A DNA stretch of 64,000 nucleotides from Rubritalea tangerina. GTDB lineage: Bacteria; Verrucomicrobiota; Verrucomicrobiia; Verrucomicrobiales; Akkermansiaceae. Where the stretch lies: assembly GCF_042683245.1 (NCBI RefSeq), contig NZ_JBHUJB010000073.1, forward strand, positions 90,661 through 154,660. The letters are read 5' to 3'. The translations under genes and the position numbers were made by a program. Positions 17,987 to 28,067 of the stretch are shown here, piece by piece. How positions within the stretch are numbered: the stretch's first letter is position 1; the number at the start of each line of letters is the position of its first letter. The notes under the pieces were generated by a model, which was not told where the DNA came from, ran no database searches, and was given only the letters and a program-made list of their open reading frames with translations.

Positions 17987-18597
17987 GGGTGTTCCTGGAA
18001 ATCGATTCACTGGCTTGGGTTGTTCAAACGGGATGATGTTTGATGGGTCCATGGTCAGTGTATCAGTGATGGTTATGGTGGCAGGTGGCTGCCGTGCTTT
18101 GCGAGAGAAGGTTGAACCTCTTTTCCTAGAAAGAATCAAGCCCAATCTGCATCTTGTCGCGCATGATTGGGCTTGATTAGGAAAGTTAGGCACAGAACCG
18201 GAAAATTCCCCCCGAAATACCGGTTCTGGCCAGACGATCAACTTGCGTTGTGTCGTGAAAGGACTTTGCTTCGATTCCCGGTTTGCTGCAAGCTTTTTCT
18301 GCATCGTTTTTTCATTTTTAGCATTACGGTCGTTTGAAATTGGGTGCATACTGTGTTTATGTTGAGTGGGTTATGTTGTGTTTTTTGTTAGGTTTGAAAT
18401 ATGTCACATACTACCGTGAGGGGAGATGAGGGGGCGTTTAGGAGAGAGGGAGTTGTTGTGACTGGGGTGTTGTTTGAGCAATGAATGTACAATGCATGAC
18501 AAATGCGTGAGAAAAATATCGATCAATTCATAGGATGTGGTGGACTGTATAGTTGAGACTTCTCGCGAAGCCTCACGGTCTACCTTCTACAATATCT
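17987..18597. other. Non-coding stretch between rpoZ and giant pseudopilin copy 2
   Basis: This 611-base divergent region holds the possible N-terminal extension of rpoZ (to 18052) and the 14-bp inverted repeat at 18134-18178. About 400 bases of AT/GT-rich DNA follow, with no gene I can support. Promoters for both flanking operons presumably lie here. Confidence 0.6.
18134..18178. repeat. 14-bp perfect inverted repeat upstream of rpoZ
   Basis: AATCAAGCCCAATC (18134-18147) is exactly complementary to GATTGGGCTTGATT (18165-18178), with a 17-base loop. No T-run follows on either side, so it is not a standard terminator. It is about 150 bases upstream of the chosen rpoZ start and could be a leader hairpin or a binding site. 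Confidence 0.7.
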
Positions 18598-21500
18598 ATG
18601 GAAACGCCCAAACTTCAGACCAAGTATGGGGGCTTTGCCCTTATTTCAGCCTTATCGATTATGGTATTACTGATTCTTTTGGTTGTGGGCATGCTGGGGC
18701 TGGCCACAAGTGAGACGAAGGTGGCTACTCAGGAGAAGCACAGGATGGAGGCTAGAGCGAATGCTCGGATGGCATTGATCATTGCCTTGGGGGAATTACA
18801 GGAAGCAGCGGGTAAGGATGAGAGGGTGACAGCTGAGTCAGATATTATTGAGGGAGCAAGGCAGAAGCACACGATGGGAGTTTGGCGGAGCTTGGGGTGT
18901 CGTATTGACCCGTTGGACATTGAAAATAGGCAAGATCACATAGTAGGAGGGGATTTGACAGCTGGTGAGATTGGGAAGCGCATGGCTGAGACTTACGAGG
19001 GGGAGGGGCGCGCTTCGCGTTTTTTAAAGTGACTGAAATCGGGCGATGCGGTGTCGAGAGCCTCGGTCAAATACATTGAGACAGATTTGTCTGCTGACAC
19101 GAAAGCGGTACGTTTGGTTGGGCCGGGGAGTTTGAATATCAACATTGGGGCGGCAGATCCATTGCTGGAGGAGCACTATGTTTATGCTAAGAAAGTGGAG
19201 ACGGGAGATTCTGGAGCCTATGCGTGGTGGGTAGGAGATGAAGGGGTGAAAGTGCGGATCAACCATGAGCTTCAGGAGGCGCCAGAGAGTCATGGGGATC
19301 GGTTTGTAAAGGGGGCGAGTTCGGCGGGTCCTGGCATAGAGATGATGGACGATGATATTGCTGTGCCTGAGTTGGGAGGAATCGATGCGGTGATGCGTGA
19401 GCGTGCCATTGATTTTGGGACGGTGCGATTGACAGGTCCGGAATCGAGTTCGGTGAACTACCACAAGTTCTTTTTTGATGCGAGTACTGAGGTCGTTGGG
19501 ATTCGTACGTCGACGAATGGGGGCTTGCAGCGTGACTTGAGCATAGCGATGTCGCGAGCTACTGAGACGGTGGTGCCAGGTGAGGTTCAGGTGCAGTCTG
19601 CTTTGTTGCCTGAGGAGTTCCTCGTGAATGGCAAGGCTCGGGTATTGTATCCGATTTTTGAGACGACTGGGCAGTATAACAAGGGGAAGTTACCAGAATA
19701 TGATGGGCCGACGTGGATGGATATTTGGGCCTATGGGCATCAATATTTATCACCGGAGATGGGAGGGATGGTGCGATGGGTGGATGGTGTGCCAACGATG
19801 ACATTGGGTGACACGGAGCGAGAGGTGATTACGAAATGGAATTGGTATAAGTATTTCCCTCAGGTTTCGAAATGGGCGTCCATTTTTTCACACGACCGCC
19901 AGACGCATACGGTTCAGGGGCAGAAGCCCTATGTTGTGCGGATATTGACGAATCAGACGGTTGAGATGTTTAATCCATACAATCTAGATTTTAAGCCTCA
20001 TGGTGAGGCGGAGGTATATGCAGTATTGGGTGGGTATCCCTTCAAGTTGCGTTATTCAGCGGCTGGCGTGAGTGATTTTGGCAATGCGAGTGTCACCAAC
20101 TTTCTAAAGATAGCGGGGGTGAATGCGGTACAATTTTCGAATATTGATTTTGGTAAGGGGTCTGGGACGACGGAGGTGATACCGGCTGGGAAAGCGATTG
20201 TGTACAGTGCACCATTTGAGACTGGGGGGGCGACTCATCATACCAAGAATACTCCATCGGCGGCTGGGGCGGTGAACTTCAAGGCTAGGAAGCTTGAGCG
20301 GGGTGGGGGGGGAGGCCCCACTGGTGGTACTTTTGCGTATGTGCGTAGTAATCCGAGTAATCAGAATACTGGGAGCGAGGGGGGAGCGCCAGCGGAATCA
20401 CTTTTTGTGGATGCGAATGAGAGTGTCCGTGTGGAATTGTTTATTGAGCCTGACACTGTGGTGGGTGGGGCATCGACACACGCTGCGGATTTTAGCATGG
20501 GCAATGGTTATCGGATTGGGCGTCATTTCTTATCCACTCTAGGTGCGGGGACTCCAAAGAATAATGGCAAGGTAGGGGCGACTTATACGGTGGGAGGAAC
20601 GGGGAGTAAGGGGAGGAAGATTTCAGATACGGGTGAAACCGTCTTGGTAAGAGACTCGATTCCTATGGCTGGGTCACAGCGCGCGCCATTATGTATTGTG
20701 TCTTTTGAGATGAAGACTGAAGGCGGCTATGCTTATGATGAGGCATCCACGCCGTCGGCGTCGCGCCCATTCAAGAGTTACTTATTCTGTCCACGCATTG
20801 CACCGAACTACAAATCATTTGAGGACCCGAACGATGAGGTGGACTCGAAGGTATCGCATTTACTCAACCCCTATCATTTCAACTGGATGGCAGCACCGGA
20901 CCCTAACTGGAGTTTCTGGGCGGACAGTAATCTAAAGCCAGTGGATTTTGATGAGACGAATTATGAAGGGTACATGGGGAGTGGGACGCGTTTCACGACA
21001 GACGGTACGCACACGGCACCTTTACGTGAGATTCCTTTGGCAGCCATTTCATCGATGGCTCAGCTGCAGCACGCAGGTCTGGGAGACACGATGTCATTGG
21101 CGGACCAGGCGAACAGCAAGAAGGGGCAGGCTGGGACCTATTATGGGGGGGCGCGGTCTATGCCATGGCAGGTTTCTTATCCCTATGTCGCATCGGCATC
21201 GGGCAACAGCTGGGCTCACCCATTGATAGGTGCTGATTCAATGCTTGAGCAGATAGGATTATTTCAGAGCGATGATAATGGAGCGCTGTACCAGCGAAAG
21301 TTCTACGACAAGTGTTGGTTAATCAACACGGCATTGTGGGATGATTATTTTTACAGCTCAGTGGGCATCCAGCGGTCGGAACTGTATGGGAGTGAAAGGC
21401 TGGCTCACGACGTCCTCAAAGAGGCTATGACGGAGGTTGAGCCACTGCCGAATACCTTGTATCAATTTGATCTGAGGGGGCAGACGGCAGATGGGTTGGC

Positions 21501-22374
21501 TAGTGAGTTACTGGATTTGGAGGGTGAGAGAAAGGGGTACAGGGAGATTGCTGAGTTTATTCGATCTGTGGGGGACTTTAATGTGAATTCGACTTCAAAG
21601 CGTGCGTGGAAGGGTTTTCTGGCGAGCTTGAGTGATGAGGAATTGTTATATTTTGATGGCCTTGAGTTAAAGGAACGGAAGGTACAGATGCCAGTGAGTC
21701 GTTTTAGTTTGCCGATGAGTGAAGGCGCCGCGAGCGGTGATATGGTAGATGAGACGTACTGGGATGAACGATGGAGGGGGGCTCGTCAGCTTGGGGCGGA
21801 CGAGTTAGATGCATTGGCAGAAGAGATGGTGAAGCAGGTTAGGGCGAGAGGTCCTTTTCTTTCTGTGGCCGACTTTTTGAATCGTCGCTTAGAGGAGTCA
21901 GATGAGGGAGTGAAGGGGGCGTTGCAAGCTGCAATTGATGCGACTGACATCAATGAAAGCTTCGAGTTGCATAGCATTGGAGAGGCGGATGTAGAGGATT
22001 TAGAGGGGGGAAGTAATTTAGAGGTGAAGCACAAGGAAGCATTGATTGGTGCTAGTGGTGAAGGGGCACCTGGCTATGTGACGCAGGCTGATTTACTGAT
22101 GCCACTGGCACCTTATGTGAAGGTGCGTTCGGACACATTTAGGATTCGAACGTATGGGGAATCTCGAGATACATCAGGGAAGGTGGTGGCTACTGCGTGG
22201 TGTGAAGCGATTGTCCAACGCACGGTAGACTTTGTGGATGGGGGGAATGAGCCGGAGGAAGCTTTTGTGGATATGGATGGAGTGAGTCTCGATAATCTGA
22301 GTGCTTTGAACGAGCGATATGGTAGAAAGATAAAGATTGTCTCATTCCGATGGTTGAATGCTGACGAAGTCTAA
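18598..22374 (+). pseudogene. Giant GspK-like pseudopilin, paralogue 2, interrupted by in-frame TGA
   Basis: Translation from ATG 18598 gives METPKLQTKYGGFALISALS, a prepilin-like N terminus without Glu5, then ARANARMAL and GELQ. The frame meets TGA at 19030-19032, just after RFLK. Paralogues 3 and 4 have Trp at exactly this position (RFRRWLVS, RFLKWMVS), so TGG to TGA is the simplest explanation. The same frame then stays open for about 1110 further codons with every family block: YAWWVGDEGVKVRIN, GGLQRDLS, FNPYNL, LWDDYFY, FNVNSTSKRAWK, RGPFLSVADFLNRR, RSDTFRIRTYGE and SFRWLNADEV. A GTG at 19051 could restart, but that product would lack the export signal. It carries G7, G7 and G8 runs. It may be a recent pseudogene, a readthrough gene or a sequencing error. 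Confidence 0.75.
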
Positions 22375-22385
22375 TAGGAGAAACT

Positions 22386-23129
22386 ATGAAAGCGCAGTTA
22401 CTTACATTGTTATTAATAATCTTGGGCTTGAGCGTACCTTGTGTTGGGCAGATGCGCACCAAGCTTTACATCCAATCACCTGTGCGGATCACGGATTCGA
22501 AGCTTTACTATAAAGTGAGCCCGAAGAAGAAAGGGAAGGAAGTAGAGTTTGCGAGTATTGAGGTGGGGAGAGCGAGCATGGGAGATGCGTATTTATATCA
22601 AGGCCCGAAGGTTTTGGAGTTATATAGGGAGGCGAATGAGGAATCGAAGCCATTGGCGAGGGTGAAGCTCTTTGAGGGGGAATGCATGGTTGTCTTATTT
22701 CCAGTGGTGTATGAGGGTAAGAAGCGGATGATCTCGCAGGCGATCAATGTGGGTGGCTCGAGCCCGAGTTTCGGTGAGCGTTTACTTTTTAATTTGACTG
22801 GGGAAGACGTGGGTGTGGAGGTGAGTCCGACCTTGCCATTGCAGAGAGGGGCGAAGGGAAATGTACGCGTGAAATGTGCTGCTGGTGGGAGTGTTTTAGT
22901 ACCACGCCCGACCAATACGCCCGGTGATTGGGCGCCTATGCCCTTGGTGATCGGGGTCAAGAAGGGAAAGCGCTGGGAGGAATTTTCACAGGGACGGTGG
23001 TTTGACACACCTGACTTGAGGCATTTTGTTTTTCTCTACAAAGATGGCCGGCGCAATCGGGCGCATGTCTTTACTGTGAGTCAGCAAAAGCCAATGGAGA
23101 GGCAAGAAATGGTGGGTGGGAATCCGTGA
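22386..23129 (+). CDS. Small secreted partner of giant pseudopilin, copy 2 (unknown family)
   Basis: The gene starts 11 bp after paralogue 2 with a good ribosome site (AGGAG at 22376-22380, then ATG 22386). The 247-residue protein has a signal peptide (MKAQLLTLLLIILGLSVPCVG). A DSKLYYKVS motif, a MVVLFPVV strand, a RLLFNLTG strand and GRWFDTPDLRHFVFLYKDG follow. The last block closely resembles TRWYHTPDRRNYVVIFDSKG in copy 4. It is beta-rich with no recognised domain. The intact partner behind an interrupted giant gene argues that the stop is recent or tolerated. Confidence 0.7.
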   Translation: MKAQLLTLLLIILGLSVPCVGQMRTKLYIQSPVRITDSKLYYKVSPKKKGKEVEFASIEVGRASMGDAYLYQGPKVLELYREANEESKPLARVKLFEGECMVVLFPVVYEGKKRMISQAINVGGSSPSFGERLLFNLTGEDVGVEVSPTLPLQRGAKGNVRVKCAAGGSVLVPRPTNTPGDWAPMPLVIGVKKGKRWEEFSQGRWFDTPDLRHFVFLYKDGRRNRAHVFTVSQQKPMERQEMVGGNP

Positions 23130-23275
23130 TTTTTGGAGGTTTTTAAAAAAGGTGAAAAAAATTGTTAAGATCCTGTGGGGGTGTGGCCGTCATTAGGTGA
23201 CAGCTCGGGCGAGAGAGGTTTCTATTGGGCTGTCCGTACACAACTACCACACCCTATTCCCCCCAAACCATCATG

Positions 23276-23304
23276 AGGCGTTCCTATTAGCGATAGGAGC
23301 GCCT
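23276..23304 (+). terminator. 12-bp hairpin downstream of copy 2 module
   Basis: AGGCGTTCCTAT pairs with ATAGGAGCGCCT (one G-T pair) around a 5-base loop. It is followed by TTGAATTT rather than a clean T-run. It is probably a terminator for the copy 2 module, 147 bp downstream of the stop, or a leader hairpin of the MarC gene. Confidence 0.5.
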
Positions 23305-23383
23305 TTGAATTTAGGGGGGAGCCACTTGTCTGACAGCTGAGATCTTTCTTGCTATTGGGTAGCGCATCAACAAGAAGCAGTGG

Positions 23384-23977
23384 ATGGACATTTTAGGATT
23401 GATAGTGATGCTGGTGATAGTGGTGGATCCGTTCGGGAACATTCCTATGTTTTATGCGGTATTGAGTGGAACGCCTGAGGATCGTCACAGAAAGATTATG
23501 TTGAGAGAGTTGTTGTTTGCCCTGTTGATTATGATGTTCTTTTTATTCTTGGGGAATCACATGTTAGAGTTCTTAGATCTCAAGACCTCGACTTTGAGGG
23601 TGTCGGGAGGAGTGGTTTTATTTTTGATCGCGATGGGGATGTTATTTCCTGCGAAGTCGGTATTGAAAGAAGTGGAAACGGAAGAGCCATTTATTGTGCC
23701 GCTGGCGGTGCCATTGATGGCTGGGCCATCGGTATTGACCTTGATAATGTTGTTAGCGGCGAAGCATCAGGATGAGATGGGGCAAGTGACATTGGCGGTA
23801 TTTTTAGCTTGGCTCACGGTGGCGGTGATCATGCTAGCTTCACCCTTTTTCATGAAGGTGTTAGGAAGGAAGGGGATGCGTGCTATTGAGCGGCTGATGG
23901 GGATGTTATTGGTAATGATTTCGGTGCAGATGATCTTGGATGGTGTGGCAGCCTTCATGGGGATGCAGACGGGTTAG
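23384..23977 (+). CDS. MarC-family integral membrane protein
   Basis: The 197-residue protein has about six hydrophobic segments. DPFGNIPMFYAVLSG in the first helix-loop and STLRVSGGVVLFLIAMGML in the third are signatures of the MarC/UPF0056 family. APLMAGP-like PLAVPLMAGPSVLT is also conserved. The function of the family is unresolved; it was once linked to multiple antibiotic resistance but that link is weak. It stands alone between two hairpins. Confidence 0.9.
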   Translation: MDILGLIVMLVIVVDPFGNIPMFYAVLSGTPEDRHRKIMLRELLFALLIMMFFLFLGNHMLEFLDLKTSTLRVSGGVVLFLIAMGMLFPAKSVLKEVETEEPFIVPLAVPLMAGPSVLTLIMLLAAKHQDEMGQVTLAVFLAWLTVAVIMLASPFFMKVLGRKGMRAIERLMGMLLVMISVQMILDGVAAFMGMQTG

Positions 23978-24051
23978 TGTGGAGTCCGTAAAGTCCGCAA
24001 GAAATTGGATGGTTTTAGGGGGAGGATATAAGACCTGCTAGTAGCTTCTTT

Positions 24052-24143
24052 GAGGAGTCTCGGGTCATTCTTGATCCACTGCGTTCTTCGTCAGTCCTGA
24101 AGGTCTACTCAGGCCTTCCTCTACCCTTGTTGCTCAGGAGGAT
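24052..24143. repeat. Structured intergenic element, REP-like
   Basis: The stretch contains a GAAGGTC/GGCCTTC hairpin with a TACTCA loop, flanked by imperfectly related words (on the minus strand CTGAGCAACAAGG and CTGACGAAGAACG). No ORF covers it. It reads like an intergenic repeat element, but only one copy is visible here, so repeat status is a guess. Confidence 0.25.
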
Positions 24144-24173
24144 TACCTAACTGACACGACACTAAGGGACAGG

Positions 24174-24207
24174 TAAAAATCCCCACCTGCATAGAAGCAA
24201 GTGGGGA
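24174..24207 (-). terminator. Rho-independent terminator of metY
   Basis: Read on the minus strand, CCCCAC and GTGGGG close a hairpin that is followed by ATTTTTA. It lies 56 bp after the metY stop. Confidence 0.8.
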
Positions 24208-24262
24208 GGATTTGTTGCATTTCTTGGCCAGCTATGGAGTTGGCCACTGCGTGAGGGGGCTG

Positions 24263-25540
24263 TTAGTCGAGGGCCTTGCTGAGATCAGCGAGGATGTCAT
24301 CGATATGTTCGATACCGAGTGAGAGGCGGACCATGCCAGGGCTGATACCGGCGGCGGATTGTTGTTCTTCACTCATTTGGGAATGGGTGGTAGATGCTGG
24401 GTGGATGGCCAATGATTTGGCATCGCCAACATTGGCGAGGTGGGAGAAGAGTTCGAGTTGGTCGATAAATTTTTGACCGGCTTCGCGACCACCTTTGATT
24501 TCGAAGACGACGACTGAGCCGCCTTTCCCTTCGATATACTTGAGGTTTTTGTGATATTGCGGATCGTCTTCGAGTCCGGGGAAGCGGACCCATTCGACTT
24601 GGGGGTGTTGTTTAAGGAATGTGGCGGCAGCGAGAGCATTTTCGCAGTGGCGATCCATGCGGAGGGGGAGGGTTTCGATACCTTGTAGGGCCATCCAGGA
24701 ATTATCTGGTGAGATACATGCGCCGAGATTTCGTAGTGGTACGGTGCGCATTCTGAGGATGAAAGCAAGTGGGGCGAGGGGTTCTGGGAGGTCGTGGCCC
24801 CAGCGCAGACCGTGATAAGAGGTGTCGGGCGTATCGTAGAGTGGGTGTTTACCAGCTGCCCAATTGAACTTCCCAGAGTCAATGACGATGCCACCGATAG
24901 CGGTGCCGTGTCCGCCGAGCCATTTTGTTAGGGAGTGGACAACAATGTCGGCACCGTGTTCAAGTGGGCGGCAGAGGTGTGGGGTGGTGAAGGTGGAGTC
25001 GGCGATGAGTGGCAAGCCGGCTTCGTGAGCGATGTCGGCGATAGCAGCGATGTCGGTGACTTCAGATGCTGGGTTGGAGATGGTTTCGATGAAAACTCCG
25101 CGGGTTTTCTCATCGATAGCGGCTTTGATTTCATCGAGGTTATTGGGGGCGACGAATTTGACTTCGATCCCGAGGGTTGGGAGGATGTCATTGAATTGGG
25201 TGTAGGTGCCGCCGTACAGGCTATTGGCTGAGATGATATTGTCGCCAGCTTGGGCGATATTAATGATGGTGTAGAAGATGGCTGAGGTGCCGGAAGCGAG
25301 GGCGAGGCCGCCCATTTCGGGAGCGCCCTCAAGTAAAGCGACGCGTTTTTCGAGTACATCTGTCGTGGGATTTTGGAGTCTGGTGTAGATGTATCCGAGT
25401 TCTTGGAGGGCGAAGAGTTTGGTAGCGTGTTCGGCGGAATCGAAGACGTAAGAGGCGGTGCGGTAGAGTGGGACGGCACGGGCATTAGTTGTCGGGTCAG
25501 CTTGTTGACCTCCGTGGAGGCAAAGTGTTTCTCTTTTCAT
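24263..25540 (-). CDS. metY: O-acetylhomoserine sulfhydrylase MetY
   Basis: The 425-residue PLP enzyme makes homocysteine from O-acetylhomoserine and sulfide. N-terminal LCLHGGQQADPTTNARAVPLY, GYIYTRLQNPTTDVLE and ALASGTSAIFYTI are typical of the Cys/Met metabolism family; the PLP lysine is in HSLTKWLGGHG. The C-terminal SLAIHPASTTHSQ is the substrate-binding block. The length is that of MetY rather than the shorter MetB. It is monocistronic with its own terminator, and I saw no SAM riboswitch upstream. Confidence 0.94.
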   Translation of the reverse strand: MKRETLCLHGGQQADPTTNARAVPLYRTASYVFDSAEHATKLFALQELGYIYTRLQNPTTDVLEKRVALLEGAPEMGGLALASGTSAIFYTIINIAQAGDNIISANSLYGGTYTQFNDILPTLGIEVKFVAPNNLDEIKAAIDEKTRGVFIETISNPASEVTDIAAIADIAHEAGLPLIADSTFTTPHLCRPLEHGADIVVHSLTKWLGGHGTAIGGIVIDSGKFNWAAGKHPLYDTPDTSYHGLRWGHDLPEPLAPLAFILRMRTVPLRNLGACISPDNSWMALQGIETLPLRMDRHCENALAAATFLKQHPQVEWVRFPGLEDDPQYHKNLKYIEGKGGSVVVFEIKGGREAGQKFIDQLELFSHLANVGDAKSLAIHPASTTHSQMSEEQQSAAGISPGMVRLSLGIEHIDDILADLSKALD

Positions 25541-25684
25541 GGGTGATCAGGCATACATGATAGAGGGCGAGCTGCGTAGGAAAAAAGCAGGGGTTCTGAT
25601 AGAAAGAAGGGGAAGCGGCTAGGAAATGCTTTTCAGAACACGATAGTGCACGGTGAGGGTCGTGATGGAGATGGGAAGATAGAT

Positions 25685-25720
25685 CTCAAAAGACAAGGGC
25701 CTCACCGTGGGGCGAGGCCG
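25685..25720 (-). terminator. Possible terminator of membrane pyrophosphatase gene
   Basis: On the minus strand GGCCTC and GAGGCC form a GC-rich hairpin 27 bp past the stop, followed by a weak T tract (CTTGTCTTTTG). Confidence 0.5.
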
Positions 25721-25746
25721 TGAAGAAGGAGGGATTTGAGGGGGGC

Positions 25747-27822
25747 TTAGAGGAGTCCGGCGATGACGAGGGAGACGATTGCCATGACATTGATGATAAT
25801 ATTCATGGAGGGGCCTGAGGTGTCTTTGAACGGATCACCTACGGTATCACCCACGACACATGCGGCGTGCACTTCTGAGCCTTTACCTCCGCAGTTGCCG
25901 TCCTCGACGTGTTTTTTAGCATTGTCCCAGGCACCTCCTGCATTGGACATCATGAGGGCCATGAGGATGCAGCCGAGAAGGGCGCCAACGAGTGTGCCGG
26001 TGAGAGCGACCGCGCCCATGCCATTGACTGCATTGAAACCGAAGCCGACGACGATGGGGGTGCCGACGGCGAGTAATGCGGGGAGGACCATTTTTTTGGT
26101 AGCGGCGCGGGTGGCGATGTCGACGCATTTGTCAGTTTCAGGTTCGGCCTTGCCATCGAGCAGCCCAGGGATTTCTCTGAACTGGCGACGGATTTCATTG
26201 ATCATTTCGAAGGCTGCTGAACCAACGGCGGTCATGGTGATGGCTCCATTGAGGAAGGGGACGATACCGCCAATGAAGAGGCCGACAAAGAAGGTAGCGA
26301 GTACGGAGTTGTCGGCGAGGTTGAGGTCGATATTGGTTTTTTGGATAAAGGCGGTGATGAGAGCGAGGGCGGAGAGGCCTGCGGCTCCGATAGCGAAGCC
26401 TTTACCGATGGCTGCAGTGGTATTTCCGACAGCATCTAGGCCATCGGTAATTTTACGCGTTTCGGGGCCCATAGCTGCCATTTCGGCGATACCGCCGGCG
26501 TTATCAGCGACGGGACCATAGGCATCGATGGCCATGGTGATCCCGACGGTGCCGAGCATCCCTACGGCGGCCAAGCCGACTCCGTATAGGCCAACGAAGT
26601 GGAAGGAAACTGAGATGGTAGCGGCGAGCGTGAGCAAGGGGATGGCGACGGATTGCATACCGAGTGCGAGGCCAGAGATCATGACGGTAGCGACACCCGT
26701 TTCTCCTTGTTCGGCTAGGTCACGGACTGGTTTACCACCGGTGTAGTGTTCGGTGACGAGGCCGATGATGATACCGCCTACGGCACCGGCGAGGACGGCG
26801 ATGGCGGGGTTACTGTTGAAGCCGAACTGGGCGCAAGTGATGAAGGCGGCGAGGATGTAGAGGGCGGCAGCGCCAATGGTGCCAATTCTCAATGCTGATG
26901 CGGGCTCTTTGCTGGCCATCATTTTGACTAAGAGAATTCCGAGGATTGAACAGACTAAGCCCACTGAGGTAAGGGCAAGAGGTAGGAACATCAAAGACTC
27001 TGCTTTTTCTGCAGCGATGCCCACTTTATCAAATAGGGTGGGACCTTGGGTTTCTGCGAGGCGAGCACCGGCTGCACCGGCGATGGCGATGGTAGCGATT
27101 TGTGCTCCGCAGTAGGATTCGAAGATGTCTGAGCCCATGCCGGCCACGTCGCCGACGTTATCACCCACATTGTCTGCAATCACGCCGGGGTTTCGAGGGT
27201 CATCTTCAGGGATACCAGCTTCTACTTTACCGACGAGGTCGGCTCCAACGTCTGCAGCTTTGGTGAAGATGCCCCCACCGACACGGTAGAAGAGGGCGAC
27301 TAGGGACGCGCCCATGGCAAAGCCTTCCATGATTTCGGCTACGTGTGGCTTACTTTCACCTGAGATGAAAATGTAGAAGAGTGTGCCGAGGCCAACGAGG
27401 CCCATGGAGGCTACGGTGAGGCCCATGACCGAGCCACCAAAGAAGGCGACTCCCAATGCGGAAGCTGGCCCCTCTTCTTTTGCCGCGATGGTGGTGCGGA
27501 CGTTTGCTTTCGTCGCTGTGAACATTCCGACAAAGCCAGAAAACGAGGAAGCAAGGCAGCCGAAGAGGAAGGCGTATGCTTGGTAAGCGGCGTATTCTTG
27601 TTTTTGGAAAAAGAAGATGAGGGCTGCGATCACGACTGCAAAGAGCGAGATTAAGACGAACTCGCGCTTCATGAATACCATGGCTCCTTTGTGGATTTTC
27701 TCTGCAATCTCAGCGACTTTCCCTTCTCCTCCGGATTTTTTAGTGATGGAGGCGAGGATCGCACCGGCTATGGCTAAGCCGACGACCCCAGCGATTGGGG
27801 TGAGGATATATGTTTGGGTCAT
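25747..27822 (-). CDS. hppA: Membrane pyrophosphatase, K+-dependent type (Na+- or H+-pumping)
   Basis: The 691-residue polytopic protein couples PPi hydrolysis to ion export across the inner membrane. DNVGDNVGDVAGMGSD carries the Mg-PPi ligands, and a second acidic block DNAGGIAEMA and a third, SNAGGAWDNAKKHVE, are intact. GNTTAAIGKGFAIG has Ala where K+-independent enzymes have Lys, so it should belong to the K+-dependent class, which includes the Na+ pumps. The divergent neighbour is an NhaC-type antiporter, consistent with Na+ cycling. Ion specificity is inferred, not visible. Confidence 0.94.
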   Translation of the reverse strand: MTQTYILTPIAGVVGLAIAGAILASITKKSGGEGKVAEIAEKIHKGAMVFMKREFVLISLFAVVIAALIFFFQKQEYAAYQAYAFLFGCLASSFSGFVGMFTATKANVRTTIAAKEEGPASALGVAFFGGSVMGLTVASMGLVGLGTLFYIFISGESKPHVAEIMEGFAMGASLVALFYRVGGGIFTKAADVGADLVGKVEAGIPEDDPRNPGVIADNVGDNVGDVAGMGSDIFESYCGAQIATIAIAGAAGARLAETQGPTLFDKVGIAAEKAESLMFLPLALTSVGLVCSILGILLVKMMASKEPASALRIGTIGAAALYILAAFITCAQFGFNSNPAIAVLAGAVGGIIIGLVTEHYTGGKPVRDLAEQGETGVATVMISGLALGMQSVAIPLLTLAATISVSFHFVGLYGVGLAAVGMLGTVGITMAIDAYGPVADNAGGIAEMAAMGPETRKITDGLDAVGNTTAAIGKGFAIGAAGLSALALITAFIQKTNIDLNLADNSVLATFFVGLFIGGIVPFLNGAITMTAVGSAAFEMINEIRRQFREIPGLLDGKAEPETDKCVDIATRAATKKMVLPALLAVGTPIVVGFGFNAVNGMGAVALTGTLVGALLGCILMALMMSNAGGAWDNAKKHVEDGNCGGKGSEVHAACVVGDTVGDPFKDTSGPSMNIIINVMAIVSLVIAGLL

Positions 27823-28067
27823 GGTATTTGGGATTTTATTACACGAGAGCTTTCTTCAGAGTTAACAACAGAGAAGTTAGTAATCTGATAGAAAAATCAT
27901 TCACTAAGTAGCTTAGAATAAAGCGGTGGACGCACAACCAAAAAAGTAAGGAATTCTTGATTGATTACCAATCAGAACAAGTTGGGATGAGAGTGTTGTC
28001 TTGCTGGTATGTGGGAAGTATGTGATAGAGGGGGGGTGAATGTTAGGAACATGGGGGCAATGGGGAG

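Noticed and set aside
19030..19032. TGA in giant pseudopilin copy 2 as selenocysteine
   Set aside because: The aligned residue in paralogues is Trp, not Cys, and no selenocysteine-type hairpin is evident just downstream.
18598..22374. TGA-to-Trp genetic code for the organism
   Set aside because: TGA ends ordinary genes here (for example at 23127-23129 and 31388-31390) and Trp is otherwise TGG.
25763..26521. 252-codon frame antisense to the pyrophosphatase gene
   Set aside because: It is an Ala/Pro/Met-rich shadow of a GC-rich membrane gene, with no family motif and no ribosome site.
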